Notes: generated by a model from the sequence alone, not told the origin. Shown: positions 41,466 through 51,068, numbered from the stretch's first letter. The stretch is DNA of 54,704 bases from Collinsella sp. An268 (GCF_002159765.1 NZ_NFJH01000012.1:1-54704); one strand, 5' to 3'. Numbers and translations are program-made.

Positions 41466-44400
41466 CTACTCCTCCCCCGCGCGGCGGCGCGTGACGACAA
41501 GACCGATGATGAGGATGACGCCCGCGGCGATGGCAAGGAGGAAGACGGCGGCGAGCGGGGCGCGCGGGCCCTCGGTCGCGTCGGCGGCGGAAGCCGCCGC
41601 AACCGCACCGTCCTCCCCTGCGCGGGCGAAGGCCGAGAGCAGGCTCTGGGACTCGGCGTCCGCAGTATCGCCGGCATCGCCATTCGATGCGGCGGCGTCG
41701 GCGGCCGCGGCCGTGCCCGTAAGCACGATCTGCGGCACGGTACCGCCGGTTGCCCCGCCCGCGCCGGAGGCCGCACCGCCCTGCCCCGCGCCATCCGATG
41801 TCCCCGAGCCCTCGGGGTCTGCCGGCGCCTCCGGATCGGGCAGTGCCGCGCCCGCATCGATGCGGAAGAGATGGCCGGAGTCGTTGACGAAATAGAGCGC
41901 GCCCTCGGCATCGACGGCCACGCTCGCCATGCACCAGTCGGCATAGGCTCCCGTCGGCTCGTACACAAGCACCACCGCATCGTCGCCCAGGCGGTAGCGG
42001 TACACCGCACCGGTCGCGGCGTTGCAGGTGAAGTAGACGTAGGTGGCGTCGCCCTGCACCGCGACCGTCGGCGCCGCCTTGACGTCGCCGGGAAGCGACA
42101 CCCCGCTCGCAAAGCCGGTGACCTCGTGCTCGACCGTCATGGTGGCCAGATCGATGACCGCGAGCACACCCGTGTAACCCTCCGTGGCGCCGCCGACATA
42201 GGCGCGCCCGTCGGCGATGGTGGGCGTGGAGGTCGAGCTCGCCGCAAAGCGGACGCTGCCCGCGAGCGCAAGCGATCCGTCCGCCGCAACCGTGATGCGG
42301 TGGAGGGTTCCGTCCCGCGTTACGGCGTAGAGCGTCGAGGCGTCCGACGGGTCCGCCACGAGCGCCGCACGCGCGGCGGCGCCGAGCGCGAGCGTCTGCT
42401 CGTCGGCACCCGTCGCCGCGTCGAGCGAGCGCACCGTACCCGCACCGTCGACGGCGACCACGCGATCGCCCGCGCGCACGGCGCCCGTCCAGTAGTAACC
42501 GGCGTCACCGGAGCCGGTCGTCGACCACGCGACGGCGCCCGTCCGCAGGTTGACGCAGAAGAGCGCGCCCGCGGCGCCGGCGCCGTCCGTCGTGCCGAAA
42601 TACGCGTATCCGTCCCGCACGGTCACCGAGGAGAGCGCCTGCGCGCCCGCCGCGAGCTCCGAGGTGAGCGAGACCGTGGTGAGCGTATCGGCCGTGAGCA
42701 CCTGCAGCCGGCCGCCGTGGAGCGGCACGACGATGAGACCGTCCGCAAAGACGAGCCGGCAGGCGGAATCGATGCTCGTGGCGAGGGTCGCGCGGGCGAG
42801 CTCCGTGCCCGTCGCGCTGTCATAGGCCCTGAGGGTGTCCCCCACTGCCAAAAAGACGCGTCCGCCCGCGATGACGGGGTCGCTCTGATAGACGGCGGAG
42901 GCGCTGCCCGGCGTGGCCCCCGTGGCGACCGCCCAAGCGAGCTCGCCGCCCTCGGTGGGCGTGGCGATGCCCGCGAGGGCACCCGGGGCGAAGCCCTCCC
43001 ACGCCGCCTCCCAGTCGGAGGGGCGCTCGTCCCAGGCGTCCGGATCGACCGTGACGTCGTTTGCGGGAAGCTCGGCGCCGTACGCGGAGTAATACCACAC
43101 CACCTGGGTGCCCGGCTTGAGCTCCACGCTGCCCGCGCCGAGGTCGGACGACGCGCCATCCACAAACAGCTGCCAGTACGACCACGTACCCGGCGAGGTC
43201 TCGACCGTGCCCAGCGACTCGCCGGTGATGGGCGAGGTGATGCTGTTGAGGAACCAGCCGTACGAGCCGGTGCCCGTATCCGCCTCGAGGCCCGCGAGCG
43301 CGAGGGCGCGCTCGGTGAGGTCGGCCGCCGTGGAGCCCTGCGGGAGCGAGATCTCGGTGGGGCCCATCCACGACGCGTCCGCGCCCTCCGCATCGGGACC
43401 GATGATCTGCGCGGTCACCGTGATCTTGGCCTTGCCGATATCCTCCGGCGACGCGCCGTAGGGCGCGTAGTACAGCACGACGTCGGTACCCGGCTCGAGC
43501 GCCACCTGGCCCGCGCCCGTATCGGAGGCGGCGCCGTCCACAAAGAGCTGCCAGTATTTGCCCGTCGCCTCGTCCCAACCCAGCACGCGGCCGTCCGGAG
43601 CGGTGATCGTGCTGAGGTAGTACCCCTCGGTGCCCACGCCCGACGCCTCGTGCGCGAGCCCGGCGTCGGCGAGCGCCGCCTCGATGAGGTCGGCCGCCGT
43701 CGACCCCTTCGCGAGGTCGTAGGACGTGCGCGCCACCCAGACCTGGTCCTCGCCAAAGGCGTCTGCACCGATGATGGCAACCGTGGCCTCCACATCCGGG
43801 TCCTCAGCCCCCCTCGTGCCCGCAACCGTGAAGGTGGCGCGCACCTCTTGGCCGGCGAGCCGGGTAAACGCGGGGCCCCACGTGGCATCGTCCGCATAGC
43901 GCTCGGCGTAGCGCGCGAACCTCTCGCTCGCGAGCATGCTCGTGACGGTAACCTGCGTGTCGTATTCCGGCTGGGTCACCCGCAGCGTGTCGTGCGCCAC
44001 CACGCCGGCGTCGCTTGACTTGAACCAATGGCCGGGCACGACGCCCATCTCGTCATCCGCCTCGAGGTCGACGGTCTCGATACCGTCGCCCGCGGCGGAG
44101 GCCTCCGCGTAATCGCGCGCCCACGCGAGCGAGCCGTCCTCGGCGCGGTACGCCTTCTGGAAGATGGCGAGGTCGCCCGTCACGGCATCGGCGCCCTGCC
44201 CGTCGAGCAGGGCGGCGGCATACCCCGCCGCGGCTTCCTCCATAAGGGCGAGCTCGGCATCGATCGCCTCCGCCGTGAGCGGCGAGACGGTGAGCGCGAT
44301 GGTCTTGGTCGCCGTGATTGCGGGGTTATCCTTGCTCGTCACCGTGAGCGCGAGCTCGACCTCGCGCGGCGCGCCGCCCGGCAGCGGCTGGTACACGTTG

Positions 44401-47051
44401 GCGCGGTACCCGTTGATGACGAGGGCGTCCGTCGAGGCCGCGTACGCGACCGTGTAATACTTGCCGTCGATACCGAGGGCGCGCGTCGTGGGCAGCTGCA
44501 GGTCGCCCGCCACCGCCGCCGCGTCGACCGCGGCGCCGTCAGCGCTGTAGGTGAGGGCGTCGGGCGTGAAGGCGGCGTCGACCTTCGCCGCGAGCGCGGC
44601 CGTCTCCTCCTCGATGGCGGCGGGATCGGCCTTGACCGTCAGCGTGAACGGCACCTCGACCGTAACCTCGGGGCCGCCAGAGGTCACCACGCCCACCGTA
44701 GCCGTGAGCGTGACCTCGGTATCCTCCGCCGGCCGCGTGACCGCGCCGGTCATGGTCTTGTCCCAGCTATTGCCGGCAACCTTGACGACGTCCTCGTCGG
44801 AGCTCGTCCAGCTGACAGTCGACCAGCTCTTGTCGGCCAGCTTGAGCGGCAGCGTCACGTCCTGGGTGACGGATTCCGCCGCGTCGCCTGCGGTGTACCC
44901 GATGGCGAGGGCGGCCGCCGCATCGGATGCGAGCATCTCCTCGACGCGCGCCTCGTCCCACGGCATGGTCGCCGTGCGCTCGGGGGTGAACAGAACGGTC
45001 TCGCCGTCGCGCGCAAGCTCGAACGTAGGTGTGAACGTGCGGTAGCCGGTGAACCCGCCCCAACCCGTGAGGTCGTCGGGGTCCATGAAGAAGTAGGTGA
45101 TGGCGCCGTTTGAGGCATCATCGGTCGAGATGCCGAGCACCGCGCCCTCGGCAGGCCGCGAGACCTCGATGGCGACCGTGCGCACGGCGACGTCGTCCGC
45201 GCCCATGCGCGCGAGCTTCGCCCGGAGCACGTCGTTCAGGTTGGTGTCCACGCCGTAGGTGAGCTCGGGGCGCCAGCTCTCGTCCGCGAGCTTGGCCGCG
45301 ATGCCCGCAAGCGACGTCGCATCGATGACGGGGTTCGCCGCGGCGATCTCCACCGTGGAGGAACCGCTGGTCGCCACCGCCTTGAGGTAGAAGCCGGCGA
45401 GGTCAGCGCCGATGGTGAGCGAGGCCCCGTCCGCCCCGTCGATCGCCGCAAAGGGGCCCTCGGCCGCATCCGCCGCATACCACTGGATCGCGACGTCGCC
45501 GGTTACGTTGTCGCCGTAGGTCGCGGACCCGCCGAGCCGGCGCGCCTGGACCGTCGCCGTCACGGTATCGCCCGTAAAAAGCTGCGTGGTCGAGCTGGAG
45601 ACAAGGGGCGAGGTGGTCACGCGGAGCAGGTCGTACGTACCCGCCGCGAGCACGGTGAAGCTCTCGGAGACGACCTCGTTGTCGAGCGCCGAGGCGCGCA
45701 CGCGAAGCGTCTTGCCCACGTAGCCGTCGAGCAAAAGGAGGTCACCCTTGCCGCTCGCGGCAAGGCGTTCGTCGAGCGGTTGCCACGACCCCGCCTCGTC
45801 CTGCACCTCCCAGATGAAGCTGAGGGCGGCGTCCGCGGGAGCCGCCACCTCGTAGTAGCCCTGGCGCACCTGCGCCGTGGCGGTGATGACGTTGCCCGCC
45901 TGCGCCGCCTGACCGCTCGAGGACAGTTTGATGCCCGAGAGCGTGTAGCGCCCCGCGTCCCTAGCAGGGGCGGCGCCCACGGCGGCGTCCGCAATCGCAG
46001 CGTCGCCTGCCGCCGCCGTCACGGCGAGGGACGCGACGCCCTCGTCGGTCGCAGGCGATTCGTCCGCTCCTGCGGTAGCGGCATCGGAGGCGCCCGCCGC
46101 CTCGGGCGCCGTGGACGCAGCACCCGCAGACGCGCTCGCAGGGGGCGCCGCAACGGGGCCGACCGGCGAGACGGTATCGAGGGCGCCCTGCGCGGTGCCA
46201 AAGCGCTCCGCAGGACCCACGTGGCACTCACCGTCGACCGTCACCGCGACGGCGAGATAGCTGCCCGCAAGCTGCTCTGCCAGGTCTTCGGTGAGAACGA
46301 GGCTCTGCGCGGTTTGGCCCGCGATGGGCTCGTAGTCGTCTATGCGCGCGGAGGCGGTGCCGCAGGCGTACCACTGGTAGGACCAACCGTCCTGCGCGGC
46401 CACGGCCGCGTCGGCATCGGCCCCATCGGCATCCTCCCCACCGATGAACAGGTTGGCCCAGAGCGTCGTGCCCGCGCTCACGGCGCCCTCGACACTGCCC
46501 TCCGACGACGCTGCGTCCTTGGCGTCCTGAATCAGCAGGTACACGGCCCCCGTATGCGCCTGCGAAGCGGCGTCGGGCGCCGTCGTCCCATCGGCGGCAG
46601 ACGGCGCCGCCGCATCGGATGCGGGCGCATCCGTTGCCGGCGCCGCGTCCGCAGCGGTCTCCGGGGACGCATCGTCTGTTGCCGCGGATACCGCGCCATC
46701 CCCCGTGTCTGAGGCAATCGTGCCCTCGGCAGAATCTGCGCCCGCCGCCGTGTCACCGGCGCCGGCAGCCCCATCCGCCGCCGTGCCCTCGGCACCGACC
46801 GCGTCCGTCGCAGCGATACCCTCGCCTGCGTTCTGCGCAAACGCAACCACGTTTTGGGCCACGTGCCCGAGGGCCTCTGCCTCCGCCGCCCACGCTGCCG
46901 CGGGAACCTGGCCAAACAGCAGCAATCCCGTAAGTCCGACGGCAACTGCACGCCGCGCAGTCGCACGGCGCCAGGGCGCGCCCGCGCGCCACCAACGTCC
47001 GCCGCGGTCGAGTGCCTCCCGCGCCCGTGCAGCGTCCCGATTCACCTTCAT
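41466..47051 (-). CDS. Giant surface protein: Ig-like domains, two DUF4430 domains, beta-propeller, C-terminal anchor
   Basis: An 1861-aa exported protein. The start at 47051 has GAGAGG at 8 bases; an Arg-rich signal peptide ends near VPAAAWA. A long Ala/Asp/Thr-rich stretch (about residues 60-150) precedes Ig-like segments (WSYQWYACG, FIWEVQDEAGSW, VAIQWYAADAAEGPF), then strand-rich repeats with STVSWTSSDEDVVKV, as in bacterial Ig domains. Two DUF4430 domains (about residues 1095-1205 and 1210-1325) each end KYWQLFVDGA or SYWQLFVDGA with ALEPGTDVVLYY. A PQQ-like beta-propeller follows (about 1365-1725; repeats such as GRVFLAVGDTLRAYDSATG). The end is a Gly/Ser/Ala linker, a membrane helix (PLAAVFLLAIAAGVILIIGLVV) and TRRRAGEE, without LPXTG. 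Function is unknown; a ligand-binding or adhesion role is an inference. Confidence 0.88.
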   Translation of the reverse strand: MKVNRDAARAREALDRGGRWWRAGAPWRRATARRAVAVGLTGLLLFGQVPAAAWAAEAEALGHVAQNVVAFAQNAGEGIAATDAVGAEGTAADGAAGAGDTAAGADSAEGTIASDTGDGAVSAATDDASPETAADAAPATDAPASDAAAPSAADGTTAPDAASQAHTGAVYLLIQDAKDAASSEGSVEGAVSAGTTLWANLFIGGEDADGADADAAVAAQDGWSYQWYACGTASARIDDYEPIAGQTAQSLVLTEDLAEQLAGSYLAVAVTVDGECHVGPAERFGTAQGALDTVSPVGPVAAPPASASAGAASTAPEAAGASDAATAGADESPATDEGVASLAVTAAAGDAAIADAAVGAAPARDAGRYTLSGIKLSSSGQAAQAGNVITATAQVRQGYYEVAAPADAALSFIWEVQDEAGSWQPLDERLAASGKGDLLLLDGYVGKTLRVRASALDNEVVSESFTVLAAGTYDLLRVTTSPLVSSSTTQLFTGDTVTATVQARRLGGSATYGDNVTGDVAIQWYAADAAEGPFAAIDGADGASLTIGADLAGFYLKAVATSGSSTVEIAAANPVIDATSLAGIAAKLADESWRPELTYGVDTNLNDVLRAKLARMGADDVAVRTVAIEVSRPAEGAVLGISTDDASNGAITYFFMDPDDLTGWGGFTGYRTFTPTFELARDGETVLFTPERTATMPWDEARVEEMLASDAAAALAIGYTAGDAAESVTQDVTLPLKLADKSWSTVSWTSSDEDVVKVAGNSWDKTMTGAVTRPAEDTEVTLTATVGVVTSGGPEVTVEVPFTLTVKADPAAIEEETAALAAKVDAAFTPDALTYSADGAAVDAAAVAGDLQLPTTRALGIDGKYYTVAYAASTDALVINGYRANVYQPLPGGAPREVELALTVTSKDNPAITATKTIALTVSPLTAEAIDAELALMEEAAAGYAAALLDGQGADAVTGDLAIFQKAYRAEDGSLAWARDYAEASAAGDGIETVDLEADDEMGVVPGHWFKSSDAGVVAHDTLRVTQPEYDTQVTVTSMLASERFARYAERYADDATWGPAFTRLAGQEVRATFTVAGTRGAEDPDVEATVAIIGADAFGEDQVWVARTSYDLAKGSTAADLIEAALADAGLAHEASGVGTEGYYLSTITAPDGRVLGWDEATGKYWQLFVDGAASDTGAGQVALEPGTDVVLYYAPYGASPEDIGKAKITVTAQIIGPDAEGADASWMGPTEISLPQGSTAADLTERALALAGLEADTGTGSYGWFLNSITSPITGESLGTVETSPGTWSYWQLFVDGASSDLGAGSVELKPGTQVVWYYSAYGAELPANDVTVDPDAWDERPSDWEAAWEGFAPGALAGIATPTEGGELAWAVATGATPGSASAVYQSDPVIAGGRVFLAVGDTLRAYDSATGTELARATLATSIDSACRLVFADGLIVVPLHGGRLQVLTADTLTTVSLTSELAAGAQALSSVTVRDGYAYFGTTDGAGAAGALFCVNLRTGAVAWSTTGSGDAGYYWTGAVRAGDRVVAVDGAGTVRSLDAATGADEQTLALGAAARAALVADPSDASTLYAVTRDGTLHRITVAADGSLALAGSVRFAASSTSTPTIADGRAYVGGATEGYTGVLAVIDLATMTVEHEVTGFASGVSLPGDVKAAPTVAVQGDATYVYFTCNAATGAVYRYRLGDDAVVLVYEPTGAYADWCMASVAVDAEGALYFVNDSGHLFRIDAGAALPDPEAPADPEGSGTSDGAGQGGAASGAGGATGGTVPQIVLTGTAAAADAAASNGDAGDTADAESQSLLSAFARAGEDGAVAAASAADATEGPRAPLAAVFLLAIAAGVILIIGLVVTRRRAGEE

Positions 47052-47443
47052 AGGTGCAACCTCTCTCCCAGGGCCCGACGCGCATGCACCCAAGCGTTGC
47101 CTGCGCGCCTATCGAGAGGAGGCGATCCGGCTCACCGCCCTTCCCGCCGCGCGCCGTCCGATCTGCGGCGCGAGTACCCGGCGGGCATCGCGATTCACGG
47201 TTACTGGTATAGCGGGGGTCTCGCACCCCTCTTCCCCTGGGCGCCTGGCGCCCGTGCGTCTCCGCACCACTCTCGAGGCCAACGTATATGTGCCCCGTAT
47301 GCTAGCACATCGGGATAGCCGGTTGGGCCGCCGGCTGCGCGCATCGGAGGGCAGGGGAACGTTCCCGATTGCACACGGGCGTCCGCAGACGGGAGAGGCT
47401 GCTGGGGCGCGCGGCGTGCGCCGAAGCCCAAAGGAGCCGAAGG
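47052..47443 (-). promoter_or_regulatory. Long upstream region of the surface-protein operon
   Basis: About 390 bases with no gene. A 6-bp inverted repeat ATGTGC...GCACAT lies at 47288-47310. A hairpin GGGCGCC-AGGC-like cluster and GGGGGTCTCGCACCCC occur at 47215-47255 in the probable 5' leader. Several -10-like hexamers (for example TATACC near 47210 on the minus strand) are possible. I looked for a cobalamin riboswitch because of the DUF4430 domains but found no convincing B12 box. Confidence 0.4.
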
Positions 47444-48196
47444 CTACGCCCGGTAGGGAGCCCCGCAGCGCACGATGCTCTCGCGCACGAGCACATCCAT
47501 CGCGTCGAGCACGCGCGGGGGCATGGTGCGATACCGCTTGAGAACCGAGAGCTCCGTGCAGGCGAGGATCACGCGGTCGCATCCCACGGCGTCAAACTCC
47601 TCCAGCACGCGCTCAAACAGGTAGAGATGCGGCTCGCGGCCGGCCTTGACGTCGTCGTAGATGAGCGACATCACATCGCGCTGCCGCTCCGGGCTCGGCA
47701 CCACGGCCTCCACGCCCACGGCCTCGCATGCGCGCGCGTACACGCCCGAGCCCACCGTGCCGTCCGTCCCCATGATGCCGATACGGCGGATGGGCCGCTC
47801 GAAGAGGCCCGCCGACGCCGCCGGGTCGAACCCGCGCTCCCCCACCACGGCGCCCGCCGCCGCATAGCGCGCTGCCTCGCGCGGCATGTGGATGATGGGC
47901 ACCCGGGTCATCGCCTGGATCTGATCGTAGAAATAATGCGACGTGTTGCACGGGATGGCGATGTGCGCGCAGCCCAGGCCCTCGAGCGCGGCGGTGGCAG
48001 AGCGCATCTCGGCGAGAAGCGCCGCGTGGTCTCCCGTCTCGATGGCGCGGGTGCGGTCCGGCATGGAGGCGCACGAGAGAATCACCATGTTGAGGTGCTC
48101 CTGGTCGCACGACGCCTGGGTGTGGCGCACCACCTCGTCATAGAAGTACGAGGTCGCCTCGGGGCCCATGCCGCCGATCACGCCGAGCTTCTCCAT
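47444..48196 (-). CDS. Aspartate/glutamate racemase family protein
   Basis: A 250-aa PLP-independent racemase. It begins MEKLGVIGGMGPEATSYFYD, with the two catalytic cysteines in IAIPCNTSHYFYD and VILACTELSVL, separated by the usual interval. The family is mostly aspartate or glutamate racemases of the RacD/YgeA type. Translation probably starts at 48196, after GGGAGGTG. The gene follows a D-aspartate-ligase-like ATP-grasp gene on the same strand (85-base gap), so it is likely an aspartate racemase supplying D-Asp. Confidence 0.9.
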   Translation of the reverse strand: MEKLGVIGGMGPEATSYFYDEVVRHTQASCDQEHLNMVILSCASMPDRTRAIETGDHAALLAEMRSATAALEGLGCAHIAIPCNTSHYFYDQIQAMTRVPIIHMPREAARYAAAGAVVGERGFDPAASAGLFERPIRRIGIMGTDGTVGSGVYARACEAVGVEAVVPSPERQRDVMSLIYDDVKAGREPHLYLFERVLEEFDAVGCDRVILACTELSVLKRYRTMPPRVLDAMDVLVRESIVRCGAPYRA

Positions 48197-48281
48197 CTGT
48201 CGCACCTCCCGTCGGCGCGCGTCTCCGCACGCGCCCTTTTGCGCGCGACGAAGCCGGCAGGCAGCCCCGTCGCGCCGTCGC

Positions 48282-49538
48282 CTATGCGCGGTAGTAGCGC
48301 TTGAAGATCTTGAAGTGCTCCATAGTGGTGTGCACCATGCGGAGCCACCGGTTGAGAGTAAAGTCTCCCTTCATGAAGACCGGGTTGACGCCCTTGCCCT
48401 CGCGCATGAGGCGGAGCGCCCGCTCGCGGAGCTCGGGGTCGCGCACGTAGCGCTTGATGACGCCTTTGGGCACGACCGTCCAGAGGTGCTCCTCGCGCGC
48501 CGTCTCGAAGGCGGGGTCGAAGGGCCGGTTGTAGACGTACTCCTCCACCACGTACTTCGCCACGTTGAAGCCGGAGCCCGTCACGTAGTAGTTGCTGCGG
48601 CCCTGACGCGTGTTGAAGTCGAAGAACTTGAACGACCCGTCGCGCTCGTCGTACTTGACGTCGAAGTTGGAGAAGCCCACAAAGTGCAGGTCCTCCAGAA
48701 GCTCACGCACACCGCCCATCAGCTCGTCGTTGGGCTCGGTGATGATGCAGGCGTGGTTGCCCTGGGCATGCGGCCCGTGCTCCTCTAGCAGCACGTGGCC
48801 CAGGCACATCATGCGCACCTTGCCCGAGCGGTCGGAGTAGCTCGTGAGCACGCGCATGTACTCGTCGTTGCCCGGCACGCGGTCCTGGATGATGAGGTCG
48901 TCCTCGTAGCCCGAGGCGTACACGTCGCGGATGGTCGCCTCGAGCTCGGCGCGCGATTCGATCGTGTAGGCCTTCTGCTGGGTGGCGAAGGGGTGCTCCC
49001 AGTACGAGATGCCGTCCGACGGCTTCAAGATCATGGGGTACGGGAAGTCGAGGGCGTCGATCGCGGCAGCCGTCTTCGCCGGGTCCGCCGCCATGGCCGC
49101 CGTGAAGGTGAAGGTATGCGGGTAGGGCACGCCGTGCTTCTCGCAGAGGTCGTAGAAGACCTCCTTCTGCTGGCAGCTGTTCATCTGCTCAAAGGGGCCG
49201 TACGGCGCCACGATGTTCCCCTCGAGCTCGCCTGCGTCCTTCGCCTGCGCGATGAGCGCGACGTAGTTGTCGCCGCAGCCCATGAGGACGATCTTTTTGT
49301 CCGCGTGCTCGCGGGCAAAGGCGTTCACCGTGGGCAGGAAGACCTCGCGGGTGTCGATGCGCTCGTTGGGGCGGTAATCGACGATAAGGCTCCGGAAGGC
49401 GGGGCCGGTGTGGTACTTGCCAAAGGCCACGCTGCGTACGCCATACTGCTCAAAGAACGCGCGCGCCACGGAATACACGTTGATGTCGCCGCCCAGAAGG
49501 ACGGGGATGAACTCGCGCTCGGTAAAGGTAAGGGCCAT
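48282..49538 (-). CDS. ATP-grasp ligase, D-aspartate ligase-like (Aslfm type)
   Basis: A 418-aa carboxylate-amine ligase. The N-terminal PreATP-grasp domain reads EFIPVLLGGDINVYSVARAFFEQYGVRS, close to the family of D-aspartate ligases that attach D-Asp to the Lys/Orn side chain of peptidoglycan precursors. The ATP-grasp core includes YPMILKPSDGISYWEHPF, DLIIQDRVPGNDEYMRV and FSNFDVKYDERDGSFKFFDFNTRQGRSNYYVTGSG, with the Mg-binding Asp and Asn. With the adjacent racemase it would give a D-Asp cross-bridge. In Enterococcus faecium a racemase and this ligase are also adjacent. A -10-like TATACT lies at 49609-49614 (minus). Confidence 0.85.
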   Translation of the reverse strand: MALTFTEREFIPVLLGGDINVYSVARAFFEQYGVRSVAFGKYHTGPAFRSLIVDYRPNERIDTREVFLPTVNAFAREHADKKIVLMGCGDNYVALIAQAKDAGELEGNIVAPYGPFEQMNSCQQKEVFYDLCEKHGVPYPHTFTFTAAMAADPAKTAAAIDALDFPYPMILKPSDGISYWEHPFATQQKAYTIESRAELEATIRDVYASGYEDDLIIQDRVPGNDEYMRVLTSYSDRSGKVRMMCLGHVLLEEHGPHAQGNHACIITEPNDELMGGVRELLEDLHFVGFSNFDVKYDERDGSFKFFDFNTRQGRSNYYVTGSGFNVAKYVVEEYVYNRPFDPAFETAREEHLWTVVPKGVIKRYVRDPELRERALRLMREGKGVNPVFMKGDFTLNRWLRMVHTTMEHFKIFKRYYRA

Positions 49539-49928
49539 CTTCTCCCCTTCTCGTCACTCGGTGCGCCGTGCGCTGGACCACCGGGTCGCGCGGACGGCAA
49601 ACTGTATTAGTATACGGCGCGCCGCCGCCCAACGTCCGAGCGAGCGCCCGGCCTTACACGTTCCCCATGCTTCTCCCTTGAGCGCGGGCGCGCCCCGCGC
49701 GCTCCAAAAAGGCGCTGGAGCCGTCTCAAACCCTGCAGAACATTAACCTTAAAGGTGAGCTTGAAACTCCACAGTTTCTCAACGGACCGGAAAAGCCGCA
49801 GGTCGCGCCCAATCTTAAACCTTCAACTTGAGCCTTAAGGTAGGGGTAGGGGGTTATTAATTAAAATCGCCGTACTATACTGTCCACCAGCACGTGAGGT
49901 ATGTCGTTCGTAGAGGACAAGGACTTCT
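49539..49928. other. Divergent promoter region with an imperfect inverted repeat
   Basis: About 390 bases. Leftward is the promoter of the ATP-grasp gene. Rightward, TATACT (49876-49881) with a TTATTA (49854-49859) spaced 16 bases would be the promoter of the cell-wall gene. Imperfect inverted repeats lie at 49746-49765 and 49822-49841 (15 of 20 matching). TAGGGGGTTATT (49847-49858) is a 12-base copy of the right tip of the element at 40218-40229. No gene is seen. Confidence 0.55.
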
Positions 49929-51068
49929 ATGCGAGATTCCAAACCATCGATCGTGAAGGTCATCGCCAGCCGCCCGGCCCGTGCGCTCACCTGTGCCGCA
50001 CTCGCCGTCGCGTTTGCCGCGACCCCCCTTCTCTCCCCCGTCGCCGCCTACGCGGTCTCGAGCGAGACCCAGGCAGAGCTCGACGCCGCCGAGAGCCAGG
50101 TGGACTCCTACGCCGCCGCCTACAACGAGGCGGCCAAAAAGCTCGAGGAGCTCCAGGCGAAGATCGACGAGAACACCGCCAACATCGCGGCCATCGAGGA
50201 GGAGCTGCCCGGCCTGCAGGCCGCGGCGAGCCAGGCGATGCGCGAGGCCTACAAGTACCAGAGCAACTCCAATCCGCTCGTGAGCTTCGTGCTCAAGTCG
50301 CAGAGCTTGGACGACCTCATCACAGGCGTCGTCTACATGGACCAGATCCAGTCCTCCAACAACGCTGCCATCGACGAGCTCAACAGCAAGCAGCAGGAGC
50401 TCGAGCAGCAGAAGGCCGAGCTCGATCAGGCGAAGGCCCAGCTCGAGGAGCAGAAGAAGGCCGCTGCCGACGCGCTCGCCGAGGCACAGGCCGCCCGCTC
50501 CGCCGCGCAGGCCAAGGCCGAGGCCGAGGCTGCCGCCGAGCTCGCAGCGCTCGCCGCCCAGAGCCAGGCCGAGCAGACTGCGCCCGGTGAGGGCTCCGGC
50601 GTCTCCGGCGACAACCCCTACTCCGGCGCCACCGACCAGGGCAGTTCCGTGTCGGGCGGCGTCTCCTCCGGCGGCGTCAACTGGAACGTCTCCTACGACG
50701 AGTTCATCAACACGTGGACGACGCGCATCGACAACTACCTCGCCGGTTCCCCGCTCGCCGGTTACGGCCGCGTGTTTGCCGAGGCATCGTGGAACACCGG
50801 CACCGACCCGCGCTGGTCGCCCGCCATCTCCTGCATCGAGAGCACCAAGGGCCGCTACTGCGCCGGCAGCTGTAACGCGTGGGGCCTCTCGGCCGTGGGC
50901 GGCGGCTGGATGAACTTCGGCAGCTGGACCGAGGCCATCAACTACCACGTTTCCTACCTGTACAAGTATTACGGCCCGACGCTCACCCCCGCTGCGGCGC
51001 AGAAGTACTGCCCGCCCACGTGGCAGGATTGGTACAACAAGGTCGCAAGCGAGATGAACCGTATCTAG
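49929..51068 (+). CDS. Secreted coiled-coil/lysozyme-like cell wall protein
   Basis: A 379-aa secreted protein. The signal peptide (residues 1-40, LTCAALAVAFAATPLLSPVAAYA) is followed by a PcsB-like coiled coil (TQAELDAAESQVDSYAAAYNEAAKKLEELQAKIDEN, then YKYQSNSNPLVSFVLKSQSLDDLITGVVYMDQ) and a second Ala/Glu/Gln-rich helix. A Gly/Ser-rich linker leads to a C-terminal domain of about 115 residues with ASWNTGTDPRWSPAISCIESTKGRYC, NAWGLSAVGGGWMNFGSW and YGPTLTPAAAQKYCPPTWQDWYNKV. This resembles lysozyme-like peptidoglycan hydrolases, with Glu near residue 305 as the catalytic candidate. It probably acts in septal wall remodelling; the exact bond is not known. Confidence 0.85.
   Translation: MRDSKPSIVKVIASRPARALTCAALAVAFAATPLLSPVAAYAVSSETQAELDAAESQVDSYAAAYNEAAKKLEELQAKIDENTANIAAIEEELPGLQAAASQAMREAYKYQSNSNPLVSFVLKSQSLDDLITGVVYMDQIQSSNNAAIDELNSKQQELEQQKAELDQAKAQLEEQKKAAADALAEAQAARSAAQAKAEAEAAAELAALAAQSQAEQTAPGEGSGVSGDNPYSGATDQGSSVSGGVSSGGVNWNVSYDEFINTWTTRIDNYLAGSPLAGYGRVFAEASWNTGTDPRWSPAISCIESTKGRYCAGSCNAWGLSAVGGGWMNFGSWTEAINYHVSYLYKYYGPTLTPAAAQKYCPPTWQDWYNKVASEMNRI

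Noticed and set aside
41454-44018. An 854-codon open frame on the plus strand
   Set aside because: It is antisense to the giant surface protein gene, which has signal peptide and domains. Arg/Gly/Ala-rich shadow.
47052-47443. Cobalamin riboswitch upstream of the DUF4430 surface gene
   Set aside because: No B12 box or conserved core was recognised by eye on the minus strand. A covariance-model search would be decisive.
49620-49928. Cyclic di-AMP riboswitch upstream of the cell-wall hydrolase
   Set aside because: Such riboswitches often precede hydrolase genes in Actinomycetota, but its conserved elements are not visible here.
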